DNA of 64,000 bases from Propionivibrio limicola (GTDB taxonomy: Bacteria > Pseudomonadota > Gammaproteobacteria > Burkholderiales > Rhodocyclaceae). The DNA lies in contig NZ_SSSR01000001.1 of assembly GCF_009469695.1 (NCBI RefSeq), positions 62,001 to 126,000 of the forward strand, written 5' to 3'. Under the pieces are notes generated by a model. That model was given only the letters and a program-made list of their open reading frames with translations, was not told where the DNA came from and did not search any database. Positions 1 to 9,290 of this stretch are shown piece by piece. The stretch's first letter is position 1. Each line of letters starts with the position of its first letter. Both the position numbers and the translations under genes were made by a program.

Positions 1-149
<149 letters not shown>

Positions 150-270
150 TCAAAAATCTCCACAGTAGGGGCGGCAACTCATTGCCGTTGCAGTTCGACG
201 AGGGGCGAAATTTTAGCACGCGACATGCCCGCTCCCGCTTTCCTGCCAACCCGCAGCGCCTTCCAGGTAG

Positions 271-1047
271 CGCCCCACATGCTGGTTCGGCATTCCCGAC
301 CCGGACGGCCCGGATGCCGCCATCGACTACAACGCCATCCCGGCCAACGGCATCGCCATGCATTAGGGCGGAATCGGCTTCGAATTGCGCACCCCGGACG
401 ACTTCAATATCTACGGCATCGTCGTCGACCGGGATGAACTGGCGCGCTACGCCGCCGAAGTCGAGGCCATCGAACCGGAAATTCTGCTCGGGCAAAGCAA
501 CGTGCTGCTCGTCGACGTCGACGCCAAAAAACGCCTATGCCAGCGCATCACCCACCTGCTCGACGAAGCCAGCCATCTCGAACCCCGACCCATCGACAAC
601 ACCGAAGATTTCCAGCAAATCACGCAAGACCGCATCCTCGGCGCGCTCGTCAGCGTCCTGATGACGCGCAGCGGCGAGAACGCACCGGAACGCCACGCCC
701 AGACACGCCTCCACCGCTGGCAAACCGTCCGCCGCATCCGCGAATACATCACCGAAAACGCCGATGCCGGCGTCAATGTGCCCGAGCTGTGCCGCCAGTT
801 CCACATGAGCCGGCGGACGCTGCAATACAGCTTCGAGGAAGTCACCGGCCTTTCCCCCACCGCCTACATCCGCAACATCCGCCTCAACGGCGCCCGCCGC
901 GAGCTGCGGCGTCTGCAGCGCGGCGACCGCTCCGTCTCGGAAATCGCCCTCGACGGGGGCTTCTCGCACTTCGGACAATTTTCACAGGACTACCGCCAAC
1001 TCTTCGCCGAACTGCCGTCGGCAACGTTGCGTTCGGTTGCTGGCTGA
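271..1047 (+). pseudogene. Decayed AraC-family regulator (EutR-like), interrupted by a TAG
   Basis: From about 385 the frame encodes an intact C-terminal AraC/XylS DNA-binding domain with two helix-turn-helices (VPELCRQFHMSRRTLQYSF and VSEIALDGGFSHFGQFSQDY) and a normal C-terminus. The same frame upstream still looks like the conserved N-terminal core (WFGIPDPDGPD, then PANGIAMH, then GGIGFELRTPDD). However, a TAG at 364-366 sits where I would expect a glutamine codon (CAG to TAG), and another TAG at 268-270 blocks any further extension. The first hundred or so residues of the family are missing. A shortened protein from an internal start (TTG at 385) is possible but would lack most of the sensing domain. 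Confidence 0.75.
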
Positions 1048-1354
1048 AACGCGGCAACAGTTGCGGTTTTTCACCTCGCCTGACCAACCCGCAAATGGCC
1101 AGCCGCCGCTCTTCGCATAGCCGCCATTCGTACGGGCGGTGTAGTTCTGAACCTGCCGGAAGGGCAATCCGAACTGATCGGCCTTCGCTGTCCTAGATAT
1201 GCCCTCCCTGAATCGTCAGTAATGGGACAGATTGCTGACGGAGTAGGCCCCCCGCTGTTCAGCATTCCTGGCTCACTCCATACCCGTTACGACTATCGAT
1301 CCATCAGAATCCAGATACAAGCCCTTGCAGATGCAGTTTCAAAAGATTTTTCTT
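1048..1354. other. Intergenic stretch with no recognised gene
   Basis: About 300 bases between the end of the AraC remnant and the stop codon of the MocR-type gene. The small open frames here resemble no protein I know, and I see no tRNA, hairpin terminator or insertion-sequence end. It may be further decayed sequence continuing from the regulator remnant. Confidence 0.4.
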
Positions 1355-2779
1355 TCATCGTGACTTTCCTTCCAAAGAAAGGATGAGCTGTCCAAGAAGC
1401 CTCATGCCGGCTTCGCAATCATCATTCCAGGGGGCGCCGTAATTCAGTCGAATGCTGTTGCGGTACTGCCGACTGGCCGAGAAAATTGGTCCTGGCGTGA
1501 TGCTGATTCCTTCCTGCGCGGCAAGCTGATGCAAGGCCAGCGTGTCGACGTTTTCTGAAAATTCCACCCAGAGGAAATAGCCGCCAGAAGGTTTGGTCAC
1601 GCGAACGTTTTCCGGAAAATAGCGGCGGATAGCCTCGCTCATCTGGCTCAGTTGCGATTCCAGGGTATAGCGCAGTTTACGCAGGTGCTTGTCGTAACCC
1701 CCGTTCTGTAAGTAGTCGGCGAGCGCGACTTGGGCCGGCACACTGGCGGAGAGCGTCGTCATCAGCTTGAGCTGCTCAATCTTCTTGCCGAAGCGGCCGG
1801 GCGCCACCCAGCCAATGCGATAACCGGGCGCGAGGCTCTTGGAAAAAGAACTGCAATGCATCACCAGCCCTGCGCGGTCATAGGCTTTTGCAGGCAGCGG
1901 CGGGCGAGCACCGAAATAGAGCTCGCCATAGACATCGTCTTCAATCAATGGAATCTGGTGTTGTTCCAACAAGGCGACCAGCGCTTGCTTGTCGGCGTCG
2001 CTCATCGTCGTACCCATCGGGTTCTGGAAGTTCGTCATGAACCAACAGGCTTTGACTGAATGTTGCTCGATGGCTTGCGCCAATGCGCCAAGATCGATCC
2101 CGCGTTTAGGATGAATCGGAATTTCGAGCGCTTTCATCTTCAGCCGCTCAAGCGCCTGCGCGGCGGCATAAAATCCCGGCGATTCAATCGCGACCACATC
2201 ACCGGGGCCGGCCACGGCCGACAAACACAGATTGAGCGCTTCGATGGCCCCGTTGGTGATCACGATATGCTCCGGCGGCTGCGGCATGCCCATCGCCAAG
2301 TAACGCAAGGCGATTTGCTGGCGTAGTGGCCAATGACCGGGCGCCAGGCTGGCAACCGTCTCCCAGGGGTCGATAAAGCGGGCCGTCGAAGCGAGTGACT
2401 TGGCTAGGCGTTTCAGAGGAAACAGCTTGGGCGAGGCGAAGGCGGAGCCCAGCGGCAAGATATCGCGGTCCTGGGTGGCTTCCAGCACGGAGAAGACAAG
2501 ACTATTGATGTCGACGGCAGGAGACAATCGTGGTGCCGAGGCCGTCTCGGGCTCCGGTAGAGCGGCGCCCCCCGTGCTTGTTACGAAATACCCGGATCGT
2601 TCGCGAGCACGCACCAAGCCGAGGTTTTCCAGGCGGTAGTACGCCTGAAAGACTGTTGATGGGCTGACTTCGTGCTGCCGCACGATGGTCCGAACCGAGG
2701 GCAGACGGGTTCCTGCAGGAAATTTGCCGCTGCGGATATCGTTTGCCAACAACTCTGCCAACTGCTCATAACGTTTCAT
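1355..2779 (-). CDS. MocR-type (GntR/aminotransferase fusion) transcriptional regulator
   Basis: 474-residue protein. An N-terminal GntR winged helix (about residues 1-70, with GTRLPSVRTIVRQHEVSPSTV) is followed by a class I aminotransferase fold that would bind pyridoxal phosphate. The PLP lysine lies in SSFSKSLAPGYR (about residue 312) and NFQNPMG is the usual substrate/PLP motif. MocR proteins (PdxR, GabR, TauR) use the aminotransferase half as an effector sensor, usually controlling a divergent gene. The start was set at MKRYEQLAELLA because the GntR domain begins there; 19 extra upstream codons are not conserved-looking. It diverges from cysI, and near-identical direct repeats lie between the two genes, so it probably controls the cysI operon. 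The effector is unknown. Confidence 0.85.
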   Translation of the reverse strand: MKRYEQLAELLANDIRSGKFPAGTRLPSVRTIVRQHEVSPSTVFQAYYRLENLGLVRARERSGYFVTSTGGAALPEPETASAPRLSPAVDINSLVFSVLEATQDRDILPLGSAFASPKLFPLKRLAKSLASTARFIDPWETVASLAPGHWPLRQQIALRYLAMGMPQPPEHIVITNGAIEALNLCLSAVAGPGDVVAIESPGFYAAAQALERLKMKALEIPIHPKRGIDLGALAQAIEQHSVKACWFMTNFQNPMGTTMSDADKQALVALLEQHQIPLIEDDVYGELYFGARPPLPAKAYDRAGLVMHCSSFSKSLAPGYRIGWVAPGRFGKKIEQLKLMTTLSASVPAQVALADYLQNGGYDKHLRKLRYTLESQLSQMSEAIRRYFPENVRVTKPSGGYFLWVEFSENVDTLALHQLAAQEGISITPGPIFSASRQYRNSIRLNYGAPWNDDCEAGMRLLGQLILSLEGKSR

Positions 2780-2820
2780 CGCGTCCGTTCTCTCGTCCTG
2801 CTCTTGCCGTCTTGTCGCAT

Positions 2821-2876
2821 CTGATACGCAAATCAAACGCGTTTCTGATTCTGTTACGCATTTGTCCAGTATCGCA
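2821..2876. promoter_or_regulatory. Putative MocR operator: direct repeats between regulator and cysI
   Basis: CTGATACGCA at 2821-2830 and CTGTTACGCA at 2851-2860 match at 9 of 10 positions and are spaced exactly 30 bp, about three helical turns. A weaker copy, CAGTATCGCA, is at 2867-2876. Known MocR regulators bind paired direct repeats in the divergent promoter region, so this is the best operator candidate. Seen: the repeats. Inferred: their function. Confidence 0.5.
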
Positions 2877-2966
2877 TACTCCGTCGCTCAGGCTGGGACG
2901 CGGTGTCTGGCCTCATTGCTTCCGGTCGCACGCCTACAGTCGTCCGGATGGATTTCAGGGGAAACG

Positions 2967-4634
2967 ATGTATCTGTACGATGATTACGACAAATCGCTTA
3001 TCCGGCAGCGTGTCGAGCAATTCCGCGACCAGGTCGTGCGCCATCAGCGAGGAGAGCTTTCGGATGAGCAGTTTCTCCCCCTGCGCTTGCAGAATGGGGT
3101 GTATCACCAACGCCATTCGCACATGCTGCGCGTCGCCATTCCCTATGGCACCTTGTCATCGCGCCAAATGCGGGCACTGGCGGAAGTCAGCGAGCAATGG
3201 GATCGCGGCGTTGGCCATTTCACCACACGGCACAACGTTCAGTTCAACTGGGTACGGCTGGAAGATACCCCGGAAATTCTGGCGTATCTGGCGGACTTCG
3301 ATATGCACACCATTCAGACCTCCGGGAATTGTGTTCGTGGCATTACCATCGATGCGCTCGCCGGCGTGGCGGCGGATGAAGCGGTCGATCCACGCCCGTT
3401 TGCCGAGCTCTTGCGCCAATGGGCGACGTTGAATCCAGAGTTCGCTTTCCTGCCACGCAAATTCAAGATCGCCCTCTCCGGCGCGGAGGAAGATCGCGTC
3501 TTGCTGCGCTCGAACGATGTCGGACTGCAGCTATATCACAATGCGAGCGGAGAAATCGTCGCGCGCGTCTTTGCCGGCGGCGGGCTGGGGCGTACGCCGA
3601 TCATCGGCCGCCTGATTTGCGACGCGTTGCCCTGGCAACACTTCCTCAGTTACATCACGGCCATCGTGCGCGTCTTCAACCGCTACGGGCGCCGTGACAA
3701 CAAATACAAGGCGCGGATCAAGATTCTCCTGCAAGCTTTGGGCATCGAAAATTTCGTCCGTGAAATTGAAAGCGAATGGCAACACCTCAAGGACGGCCCA
3801 GCCAAGCTGACCGAAACCGAATATCGGCGCGTTGCCGCGTGTTTTGCGACAGCGCTACCGCCCGTATCGGCCGATGACGCAACAACGCCACTCTGTCACG
3901 ACAAGGAATTCCTGCGCTGGAAAAAACGGAACGTTCGCCCCCACAAAATTGACGGTTACGCGAACGTAACCCTGTCGACCAAACCGGGACCCGGTGCGGC
4001 GCCCGGCGACCTCATCAGTTTTCAGATGCAGGCCATCGCCGACTGGGCCGAGCGTTTTTGTCGCGGCGAGATTCGCATCAGTCATGAACAGAACGTCGTG
4101 CTGGCCGGCATTCGCCAAGAGGATCTATACACCTTGTGGTCTCTGGCCAAACCGTTTGCGCTGGCCGCTTCGAACATCGGCCTGATCACCGACATCATGG
4201 CCTGTCCCGGCACGGATTTCTGCGGCATTGGCAACGCCCGCTCCATTCCGCTCGTTCATGCCATCCAGTCGCGTTTTGACGATCTGGATTATGTGCATGA
4301 CCTCGGCGACCTGACCCTGAAACTCAATGGCTGCATGAACGCCTGCGCGCATCATCAACTCGCCGACATTGGCATTCTCGGTGTGGAAAAGAACGGCGAG
4401 GAATGGTTCCAGATCACGCTGGGCGGCGAGGCCGGCAATCGGCCCAAGCTGGGGAAGGTGGTAGGGGCCGCTTTAAAAGCCGATCAAGTCGCGGAGACCG
4501 TCGAGAAAATCGTCGCGGTATTCCTGTCTCACCGTCGTGAGAGCGAAGTGTTTGCCGACACCTTCGAGCGTATCGGCATCGCGGCATTCAAAGCCGCGAT
4601 TTATTCAAACAAGAACGGGAGCAGCGCCTCATGA
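2967..4634 (+). CDS. cysI: Sulfite reductase hemoprotein (CysI-type nitrite/sulfite reductase)
   Basis: 555 residues, typical for the single-gene sulfite reductase hemoprotein of betaproteobacteria. It carries two ferredoxin-like half domains and the siroheme/[4Fe-4S] ligands: a C-x5-C pair in MACPGTDFCGIGN (near residue 413) and a C-x3-C pair in LNGCMNACAHHQ (near residue 456). It reduces sulfite to sulfide with six electrons for cysteine synthesis; assimilatory nitrite reduction is a less likely alternative. The start ATG at 2967 follows GGGGAAACG and gives MYLYDDYDKSL; upstream in-frame codons look non-coding. It heads a tightly packed operon, and the next gene overlaps it by four bases. 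Confidence 0.9.
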   Translation: MYLYDDYDKSLIRQRVEQFRDQVVRHQRGELSDEQFLPLRLQNGVYHQRHSHMLRVAIPYGTLSSRQMRALAEVSEQWDRGVGHFTTRHNVQFNWVRLEDTPEILAYLADFDMHTIQTSGNCVRGITIDALAGVAADEAVDPRPFAELLRQWATLNPEFAFLPRKFKIALSGAEEDRVLLRSNDVGLQLYHNASGEIVARVFAGGGLGRTPIIGRLICDALPWQHFLSYITAIVRVFNRYGRRDNKYKARIKILLQALGIENFVREIESEWQHLKDGPAKLTETEYRRVAACFATALPPVSADDATTPLCHDKEFLRWKKRNVRPHKIDGYANVTLSTKPGPGAAPGDLISFQMQAIADWAERFCRGEIRISHEQNVVLAGIRQEDLYTLWSLAKPFALAASNIGLITDIMACPGTDFCGIGNARSIPLVHAIQSRFDDLDYVHDLGDLTLKLNGCMNACAHHQLADIGILGVEKNGEEWFQITLGGEAGNRPKLGKVVGAALKADQVAETVEKIVAVFLSHRRESEVFADTFERIGIAAFKAAIYSNKNGSSAS

Positions 4635-5167
4635 AAAAAATCATTAACGGTCAAATTCAACCACCCGCGGTCGTCGAAGATCACTGGAAACTGGTGCGCG
4701 GCTCGCTGGCCGAAATCAGTAATCATGGACAATCGGCAACGATCCTCCCCTTCAGCTTATGGCGCGAACTGCGTCAGGCGGGGGCCCAACTCGACCCGGA
4801 CAAAACCGCGATCTGGCTTTCGGCGGAAGACGACTTCCGCGATGAAATCGACGCCATATTGGCGCTGCCGCTCGTCGCTATCGATTTCCCTGACTTCAGG
4901 GACGGACGAGGCTATTCGATCGCCTACCTGTTGCGCACGCGCTATGGATTCAAGGGCGAGTTGCGCGCCATTGGCGATGTACTGCGTGATCAGTTGTTCT
5001 ACATGCACCGCTGCGGCTTCACGAGCTTCGATGTGCGTGCGGACAAAGATATTGCCGAAGCCCTGAAGGGGCTGCAAACAGGATTCAGTGTCAGGTATCA
5101 GGGTTCAGCCGATGACCCGGTGCCGCTCTTCCGTAAACGTCAAGAAGCCGAGCTGGCCGGGGAGTAG
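4631..5167 (+). CDS. DUF934 family protein, partner of CysI
   Basis: 178 residues beginning at an ATG that overlaps the cysI stop (ATGA), so the two are translationally coupled. The central segment DFRDGRGYSIAYLLRTRYGF and the following RAIGDVLRDQLFYMHRCGF are the hallmark of DUF934, a small family nearly always encoded beside this type of sulfite reductase. An accessory role in sulfite reduction, such as electron delivery, has been proposed by association. No cofactor-binding motif is evident. The function is unproven. Confidence 0.85.
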   Translation: MKKIINGQIQPPAVVEDHWKLVRGSLAEISNHGQSATILPFSLWRELRQAGAQLDPDKTAIWLSAEDDFRDEIDAILALPLVAIDFPDFRDGRGYSIAYLLRTRYGFKGELRAIGDVLRDQLFYMHRCGFTSFDVRADKDIAEALKGLQTGFSVRYQGSADDPVPLFRKRQEAELAGE

Positions 5168-5171
5168 TCGC

Positions 5172-6392
5172 ATGTTTGACCACATCGATCACTACCCAGG
5201 CGATCCCATTTTGTCTCTGGCGCAAGCCTATCTGCGCGATCCATGCCCGGAAAAGGTCAACCTTGGCATCGGCATGTACTACGATGAAGCCGGCCGGACG
5301 CCGATGCTTGAGGCAGTCCAAGGTGCCAAGGCTATCTTGGCAGCCGATCTGGAAGTAACTGGAATCGACAAGGACGTGGCTGGATACCTGCCCATGGAAG
5401 GCTGCCCGGAATACCGGCATGCCATTCAGTGCCTTTTGTTTGGAGAAGACAGTAGCGCGGTAGAAGGCGGTCGCATCGCAACGATACAAACACTGGGGGG
5501 ATCCGGTGCTCTGAAAGTCGGTGCCGATTTGCTCAAGCAGTTCTTTCCGAGCAGCGAAGTCTGGGTTAGCCAGCCCACTTGGGATAACCATCAGGCCCTG
5601 TTTGCAGGCGCCGGATTCAAGGTCAATGGCTATCCCTATTACGACCGGTCGCGTGGCGGGATCGTGTTCGACGAGATGACGAGGGTGCTGCGCAGTTTGC
5701 CCGCACAAAGCATCGTCTTGATGCACCCTTGTTGCCACAATCCAACCGGAGCTGATCTGACCCGCCGGCAATGGCAGGAGGTGATTGACGTTATCGCAGC
5801 TCGCGGTCTGATTCCCTTCCTTGACATCGCTTATCAGGGGCTTGGCGAGGATCTGGAGGGCGATGCACACGTGATTCGCTCGATGGCTGTTGCGGGTATC
5901 CGTTTTCTTGTGGCCAATTCCTTCTCCAAAAATCTGGCGCTTTATGGTGAGCGATGCGGTGGACTGTCCGTCGTGTGCCAGGACGCGGAGGAGGCCTCCC
6001 GTGTGCTGGGACAGCTCAAAGCGACGGTGCGCAAGAATTACTCCAGCCCGCCGACTTACGGCGCACGCCTTGCCGCGACGGTCTTGAGCAATGCGGAATT
6101 GAAACGTCTATGGAAAGAGGAACTTGATGCCATGCGCGCACGGATCCAGCGGATGCGCGGACGCCTCTGCCACGCCTTGGCTTCCCGGATGCCGATGCAT
6201 GATTTCAGTTACCTCATCCGGCAACGAGGCATGTTCAGCTATACGAATCTGACCGTGGCGCAAATCGATCAATTGCGCGAGGACTACTCCGTCTATCTCG
6301 TCAGGTCAGGCCGCCTGTGTTTGACGGGGCTTAACGACCGTAATGTGGACTACGTGGCCGAAGCAATCGCGACGGTCGTGGGAAGAGCGTAA
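5172..6392 (+). CDS. Aromatic/aspartate class I aminotransferase (TyrB/AspC type)
   Basis: 406 residues beginning MFDHIDHYPGDPILSL, four bases after the DUF934 stop. A longer in-frame start at 5088 would lie inside the upstream gene. It has the AAT fold type I features: HPCCHNPTGAD, DIAYQGLG and the PLP lysine in NSFSKNLALYGERCGG (about residue 253). Enzymes of this group transfer amino groups between aromatic amino acids or aspartate and 2-oxoglutarate in the cytoplasm. Substrate preference cannot be read with certainty. In this operon it could provide tyrosine/phenylalanine interconversion or an amino-acid pool linked to the exporter downstream. Confidence 0.85.
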   Translation: MFDHIDHYPGDPILSLAQAYLRDPCPEKVNLGIGMYYDEAGRTPMLEAVQGAKAILAADLEVTGIDKDVAGYLPMEGCPEYRHAIQCLLFGEDSSAVEGGRIATIQTLGGSGALKVGADLLKQFFPSSEVWVSQPTWDNHQALFAGAGFKVNGYPYYDRSRGGIVFDEMTRVLRSLPAQSIVLMHPCCHNPTGADLTRRQWQEVIDVIAARGLIPFLDIAYQGLGEDLEGDAHVIRSMAVAGIRFLVANSFSKNLALYGERCGGLSVVCQDAEEASRVLGQLKATVRKNYSSPPTYGARLAATVLSNAELKRLWKEELDAMRARIQRMRGRLCHALASRMPMHDFSYLIRQRGMFSYTNLTVAQIDQLREDYSVYLVRSGRLCLTGLNDRNVDYVAEAIATVVGRA

Positions 6393-7486
6393 TGGAGACG
6401 ACTGCTCAAGTGATGAAGGCCGGCAACGAACAGGAGACAGAGCGCGCACAGCGCCTTGCGGCGATGCGGAGTTCAGGCAAGGAGGCTCCGCAACGCCCCG
6501 AACTGCTTTGTCCGGCCGGCAATCTCGCCGCCCTCAAGGTCGCCATCGATAACGGCGCCGATGCGGTGTATGTGGGGTTCAAGAATCCCACCAATGCCCG
6601 TAATTTTGCCGGGCTCAATTTCACCAATGAACAGATATCGGCTGGAATCCGCTACGCGCAGAGCCGGGGCCGTCAGGTGCATATCGCAATCAATACGTTT
6701 GCCCAAGCGGGTCGGGTCAGTGAGTGGCGAGCCAGTATCGACAAGGCGGCCGAAATGGGCGCCGATGCGGTGTTGCTGGCCGATATGGGGCTGCTGTCCT
6801 ATGCGGCGGCCAGACATCCCGCTCTCAAACTTCATCTGTCCGTTCAAGGTTCTGCGACGAACTTCGAAGCGATCAATTTTGCCTACGAGATGTTCGGGAT
6901 CAAACGCGCGGTACTCCCCCGCGTCCTGACGCTTGCTCAGATCGAGCAGGTCATTCAGAACACGTCCGTCGAGATTGAGACCTTCGGTTTTGGCAGTCTT
7001 TGCGTCATGGTCGAAGGACGCTGCATCCTTTCATCGTACGCAACGGGGCAATCGCCGAATACGCACGGGGTATGTTCGCCGGCGGCATTCGTTCGCTGGG
7101 AGCCGCAGAATGGCCGAATGAATGCGCGTCTCAACGGCATCATGATCGACCACTTTGAAGAAGGCGAGCGCGCGGGCTATCCAACGCTGTGCAAAGGACG
7201 CTTTAACGCTCAAGGCGAAGACTATTACGCGCTTGAAGAGCCGACGAGTCTGAATGTTCTGGCCATCCTGCCTGAACTCGTGCGCATGGGCGTTCGCTCA
7301 ATCAAGATCGAAGGGCGCCAACGCGGCCCCGCCTACGTTGGCGAGGTCACCCGTATCTTGCGGGCCGCAATCGATGCGGCGATGAAAGCCGATTACACCG
7401 TCAAACCCATGTGGTCCGAAGTGCTCGACAAAATGTCGGAAGGACAACAACACACACTGGGCGCGTACAGCCGCCCCTGGAAGTAA
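6392..7486 (+). CDS. ubiU: UbiU, U32-peptidase-family Fe-S protein for anaerobic ubiquinone synthesis
   Basis: 364 residues. The start codon shares one base with the aminotransferase stop (TAATG). It has the peptidase U32 fold (PELLCPAGNLAALKVAIDNGADAVY is split here as PELLCPAGNL and GADAVYVGF) and the cysteines that hold a [4Fe-4S] cluster in UbiU: GSLCVMVEGRC, GVCSPAAF and YPTLCKGRF. UbiU forms a heterodimer with UbiV and performs O2-independent hydroxylation of the ubiquinone ring, letting cells make ubiquinone without oxygen. The N-terminal 30 residues exceed the E. coli protein, so a later start (MRSSGKEAP) is possible. ubiV follows directly. The third partner, ubiT, is not in the window. 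Confidence 0.88.
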   Translation: METTAQVMKAGNEQETERAQRLAAMRSSGKEAPQRPELLCPAGNLAALKVAIDNGADAVYVGFKNPTNARNFAGLNFTNEQISAGIRYAQSRGRQVHIAINTFAQAGRVSEWRASIDKAAEMGADAVLLADMGLLSYAAARHPALKLHLSVQGSATNFEAINFAYEMFGIKRAVLPRVLTLAQIEQVIQNTSVEIETFGFGSLCVMVEGRCILSSYATGQSPNTHGVCSPAAFVRWEPQNGRMNARLNGIMIDHFEEGERAGYPTLCKGRFNAQGEDYYALEEPTSLNVLAILPELVRMGVRSIKIEGRQRGPAYVGEVTRILRAAIDAAMKADYTVKPMWSEVLDKMSEGQQHTLGAYSRPWK

Positions 7487-7489
7487 ACA

Positions 7490-8377
7490 ATGAAACTTGC
7501 TCTCGGCCCTTTGCTTTATTACTGGCCCCGCCAGAAAACGCTCGATTTCTACGCAGAGGCGATGAATTGGCCAGTTGACTGCGTATACCTCGGCGAAATG
7601 GTTTGTGGTCGCCGCCATGAACTACGCACCGATGACTGGCTGCGCCTTGCGCAGGAATTCAGCGCAGCAGGAAAAAACGTCGTCTTCTCGTCTCAAGCCT
7701 TGTTGGAATCGGCTGGCGACCTTGCCAATCTGCGGAAACTGGCAGGGACCGACTGGCCGCTGGAAGCCAATGACCTGGGTGCTGTCAAAATCGCTCGGGA
7801 ACGGAAAAAACCATTTATTGCCGGGCCTCACCTCAACGTTTATAACGGTGCGACGCTTGACTGGCTGGCCGAACAAGGCGCCGTACGCTGGATTCCCCCC
7901 TTGGAAATGAGCCGTTCCGGACTCGCGGCGGTTCTCGAAGAAAAAACAGGCGCCATCGAAACGGAGTTGTTTGCGCATGGCCGATTGCCGCTCGCTTTTT
8001 CGGCACGATGCTTTACCGCGCGGCACTACAACCTGACAAAAGACAGCTGTGAGTTCCGTTGTCTGGCGGATTCAGATGGGCTGGTTGTGCGCACTCGCGA
8101 GGGGCAGGATTTTCTCCGAATCAACGGCATTCAGACTCAATCGGCCGCTTGCCACTCGCTCTGGCCCTACTGGCATGAACTTGGTATTGCCCAGTATCTC
8201 CGTATCAGCCCGCAGGGCGAACACACCGCCAAAATCGTGCGAGCCTTCGCCGACCGGATTGCCGGCAGATCGCCACAGGAGGATTTCGCTTCCTGGAATC
8301 CGGAGGGAATCGTCAATGGCTATTGGCAGGCCAAGCCGGGAATCGAGAGCACAGCGTTGTCGGTGAATGAGATTTAG
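7490..8377 (+). CDS. ubiV: UbiV, partner of UbiU in O2-independent ubiquinone hydroxylation
   Basis: 295 residues, starting three bases after the ubiU stop. The opening KLALGPLLYYWPRQKTLDFY and the phrase CVYLGEMVCGRRHEL are typical of UbiV. The Fe-S cysteines appear as EMVCGRR, SARCFTARHYN and DSCEFRCLAD. It works with UbiU as a [4Fe-4S] heterodimer that hydroxylates the quinone precursor using a non-O2 donor (prephenate in E. coli, as I recall). This fits an organism that needs quinone at the low oxygen levels required for nitrogen fixation. Confidence 0.88.
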   Translation: MKLALGPLLYYWPRQKTLDFYAEAMNWPVDCVYLGEMVCGRRHELRTDDWLRLAQEFSAAGKNVVFSSQALLESAGDLANLRKLAGTDWPLEANDLGAVKIARERKKPFIAGPHLNVYNGATLDWLAEQGAVRWIPPLEMSRSGLAAVLEEKTGAIETELFAHGRLPLAFSARCFTARHYNLTKDSCEFRCLADSDGLVVRTREGQDFLRINGIQTQSAACHSLWPYWHELGIAQYLRISPQGEHTAKIVRAFADRIAGRSPQEDFASWNPEGIVNGYWQAKPGIESTALSVNEI

Positions 8378-8395
8378 TCGAGCGAGATTTTTCCG

Positions 8396-9286
8396 ATGAC
8401 GTCACCGCTATCGCTGCGCCATTTTTTTCTTGCTCTGGCTGTGGTCGCGGTCTGGGGTACCAATTTCGTCGTCATCAAGGTGGCGCTTGGTGATCTGCCG
8501 CCGCTTCTTTTCGCCGCATTACGTTTTATTTTGGTGTTTCTGCCGGCGGCGGTTGTTTTCCCGCGCCCGTCTGTTTTCTTGGGTAATCTGGCCTTGTACG
8601 GCATCCTGATTGGTGTAGGGCAGTTCGGCCTGCTTTACATCGCAATGAATGGGTTGATATCTCCGGGAATTGCGTCGCTTGTCATCCAGTCGCAAGTTTT
8701 CTTTACGATTGGGCTTGCGGCGTGGCTGGCTGGCGAACGTATCCGGATTCATCAATACCTCGCCCTGCTGCTCGCCACTGGCGGAGTCGCCCTCCTCATT
8801 TATCACACGGATGGCACGACGACCGTGGGCGGACTGGGGCTGGTGCTTTGTGCGGCACTTTCGTGGGCTGGCGCAAACATGGCAGCAAAAATCGGACGTC
8901 CAGACAACATGATGGCGTATGTCGTCTGGTCCAGCGCTTTCGCGATACCTCCGCTCTTGCTGCTCTCTCTTGCTTTCGACGGGCCGGAGGCAATTCGACT
9001 TGCCTTCGGGCAGATGAGCATGTTCTCTTGGCTGGCGGTGGCATGGCAGGCGTGGGGCAATACGCTTTTCGGCTACGTAGCCTGGGGTTGGCTGCTGGCA
9101 CGTTATCCCACGACAACAATTGCGCCCATGGCCTTGTTGGTTCCGATCTTCGGCATAGGCGCCTCAACGCTGCTGCTTGGCGAATCACTCCCCTCATGGA
9201 AACTCGCAGCCGCCAGTTTCGTGATGGTGGGTCTGGCTTTGAATCTTCTTTGGCCACGCCTGCGTGCGTGGTTGCAGTCGAGATAA
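8396..9286 (+). CDS. eamA: EamA-type DMT exporter (possible cysteine/O-acetylserine exporter)
   Basis: 296 residues with about ten hydrophobic segments in two EamA repeats, as in drug/metabolite transporters of the inner membrane. The beginning (VVAVWGTNFVVIKVALGDLPPLL) is split by similarity as VVAVWGTNFVVIKV and LPPLLFAALRF, both close to E. coli EamA, an exporter of cysteine-pathway metabolites. Last gene of the cysI operon, 18 bases after ubiV and convergent with the MerR gene four bases away. An exporter of cysteine or O-acetylserine would suit an operon headed by sulfite reductase. The substrate is inferred from similarity and context only. Confidence 0.7.
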   Translation: MTSPLSLRHFFLALAVVAVWGTNFVVIKVALGDLPPLLFAALRFILVFLPAAVVFPRPSVFLGNLALYGILIGVGQFGLLYIAMNGLISPGIASLVIQSQVFFTIGLAAWLAGERIRIHQYLALLLATGGVALLIYHTDGTTTVGGLGLVLCAALSWAGANMAAKIGRPDNMMAYVVWSSAFAIPPLLLLSLAFDGPEAIRLAFGQMSMFSWLAVAWQAWGNTLFGYVAWGWLLARYPTTTIAPMALLVPIFGIGASTLLLGESLPSWKLAAASFVMVGLALNLLWPRLRAWLQSR

Positions 9287-9290
9287 GCCG

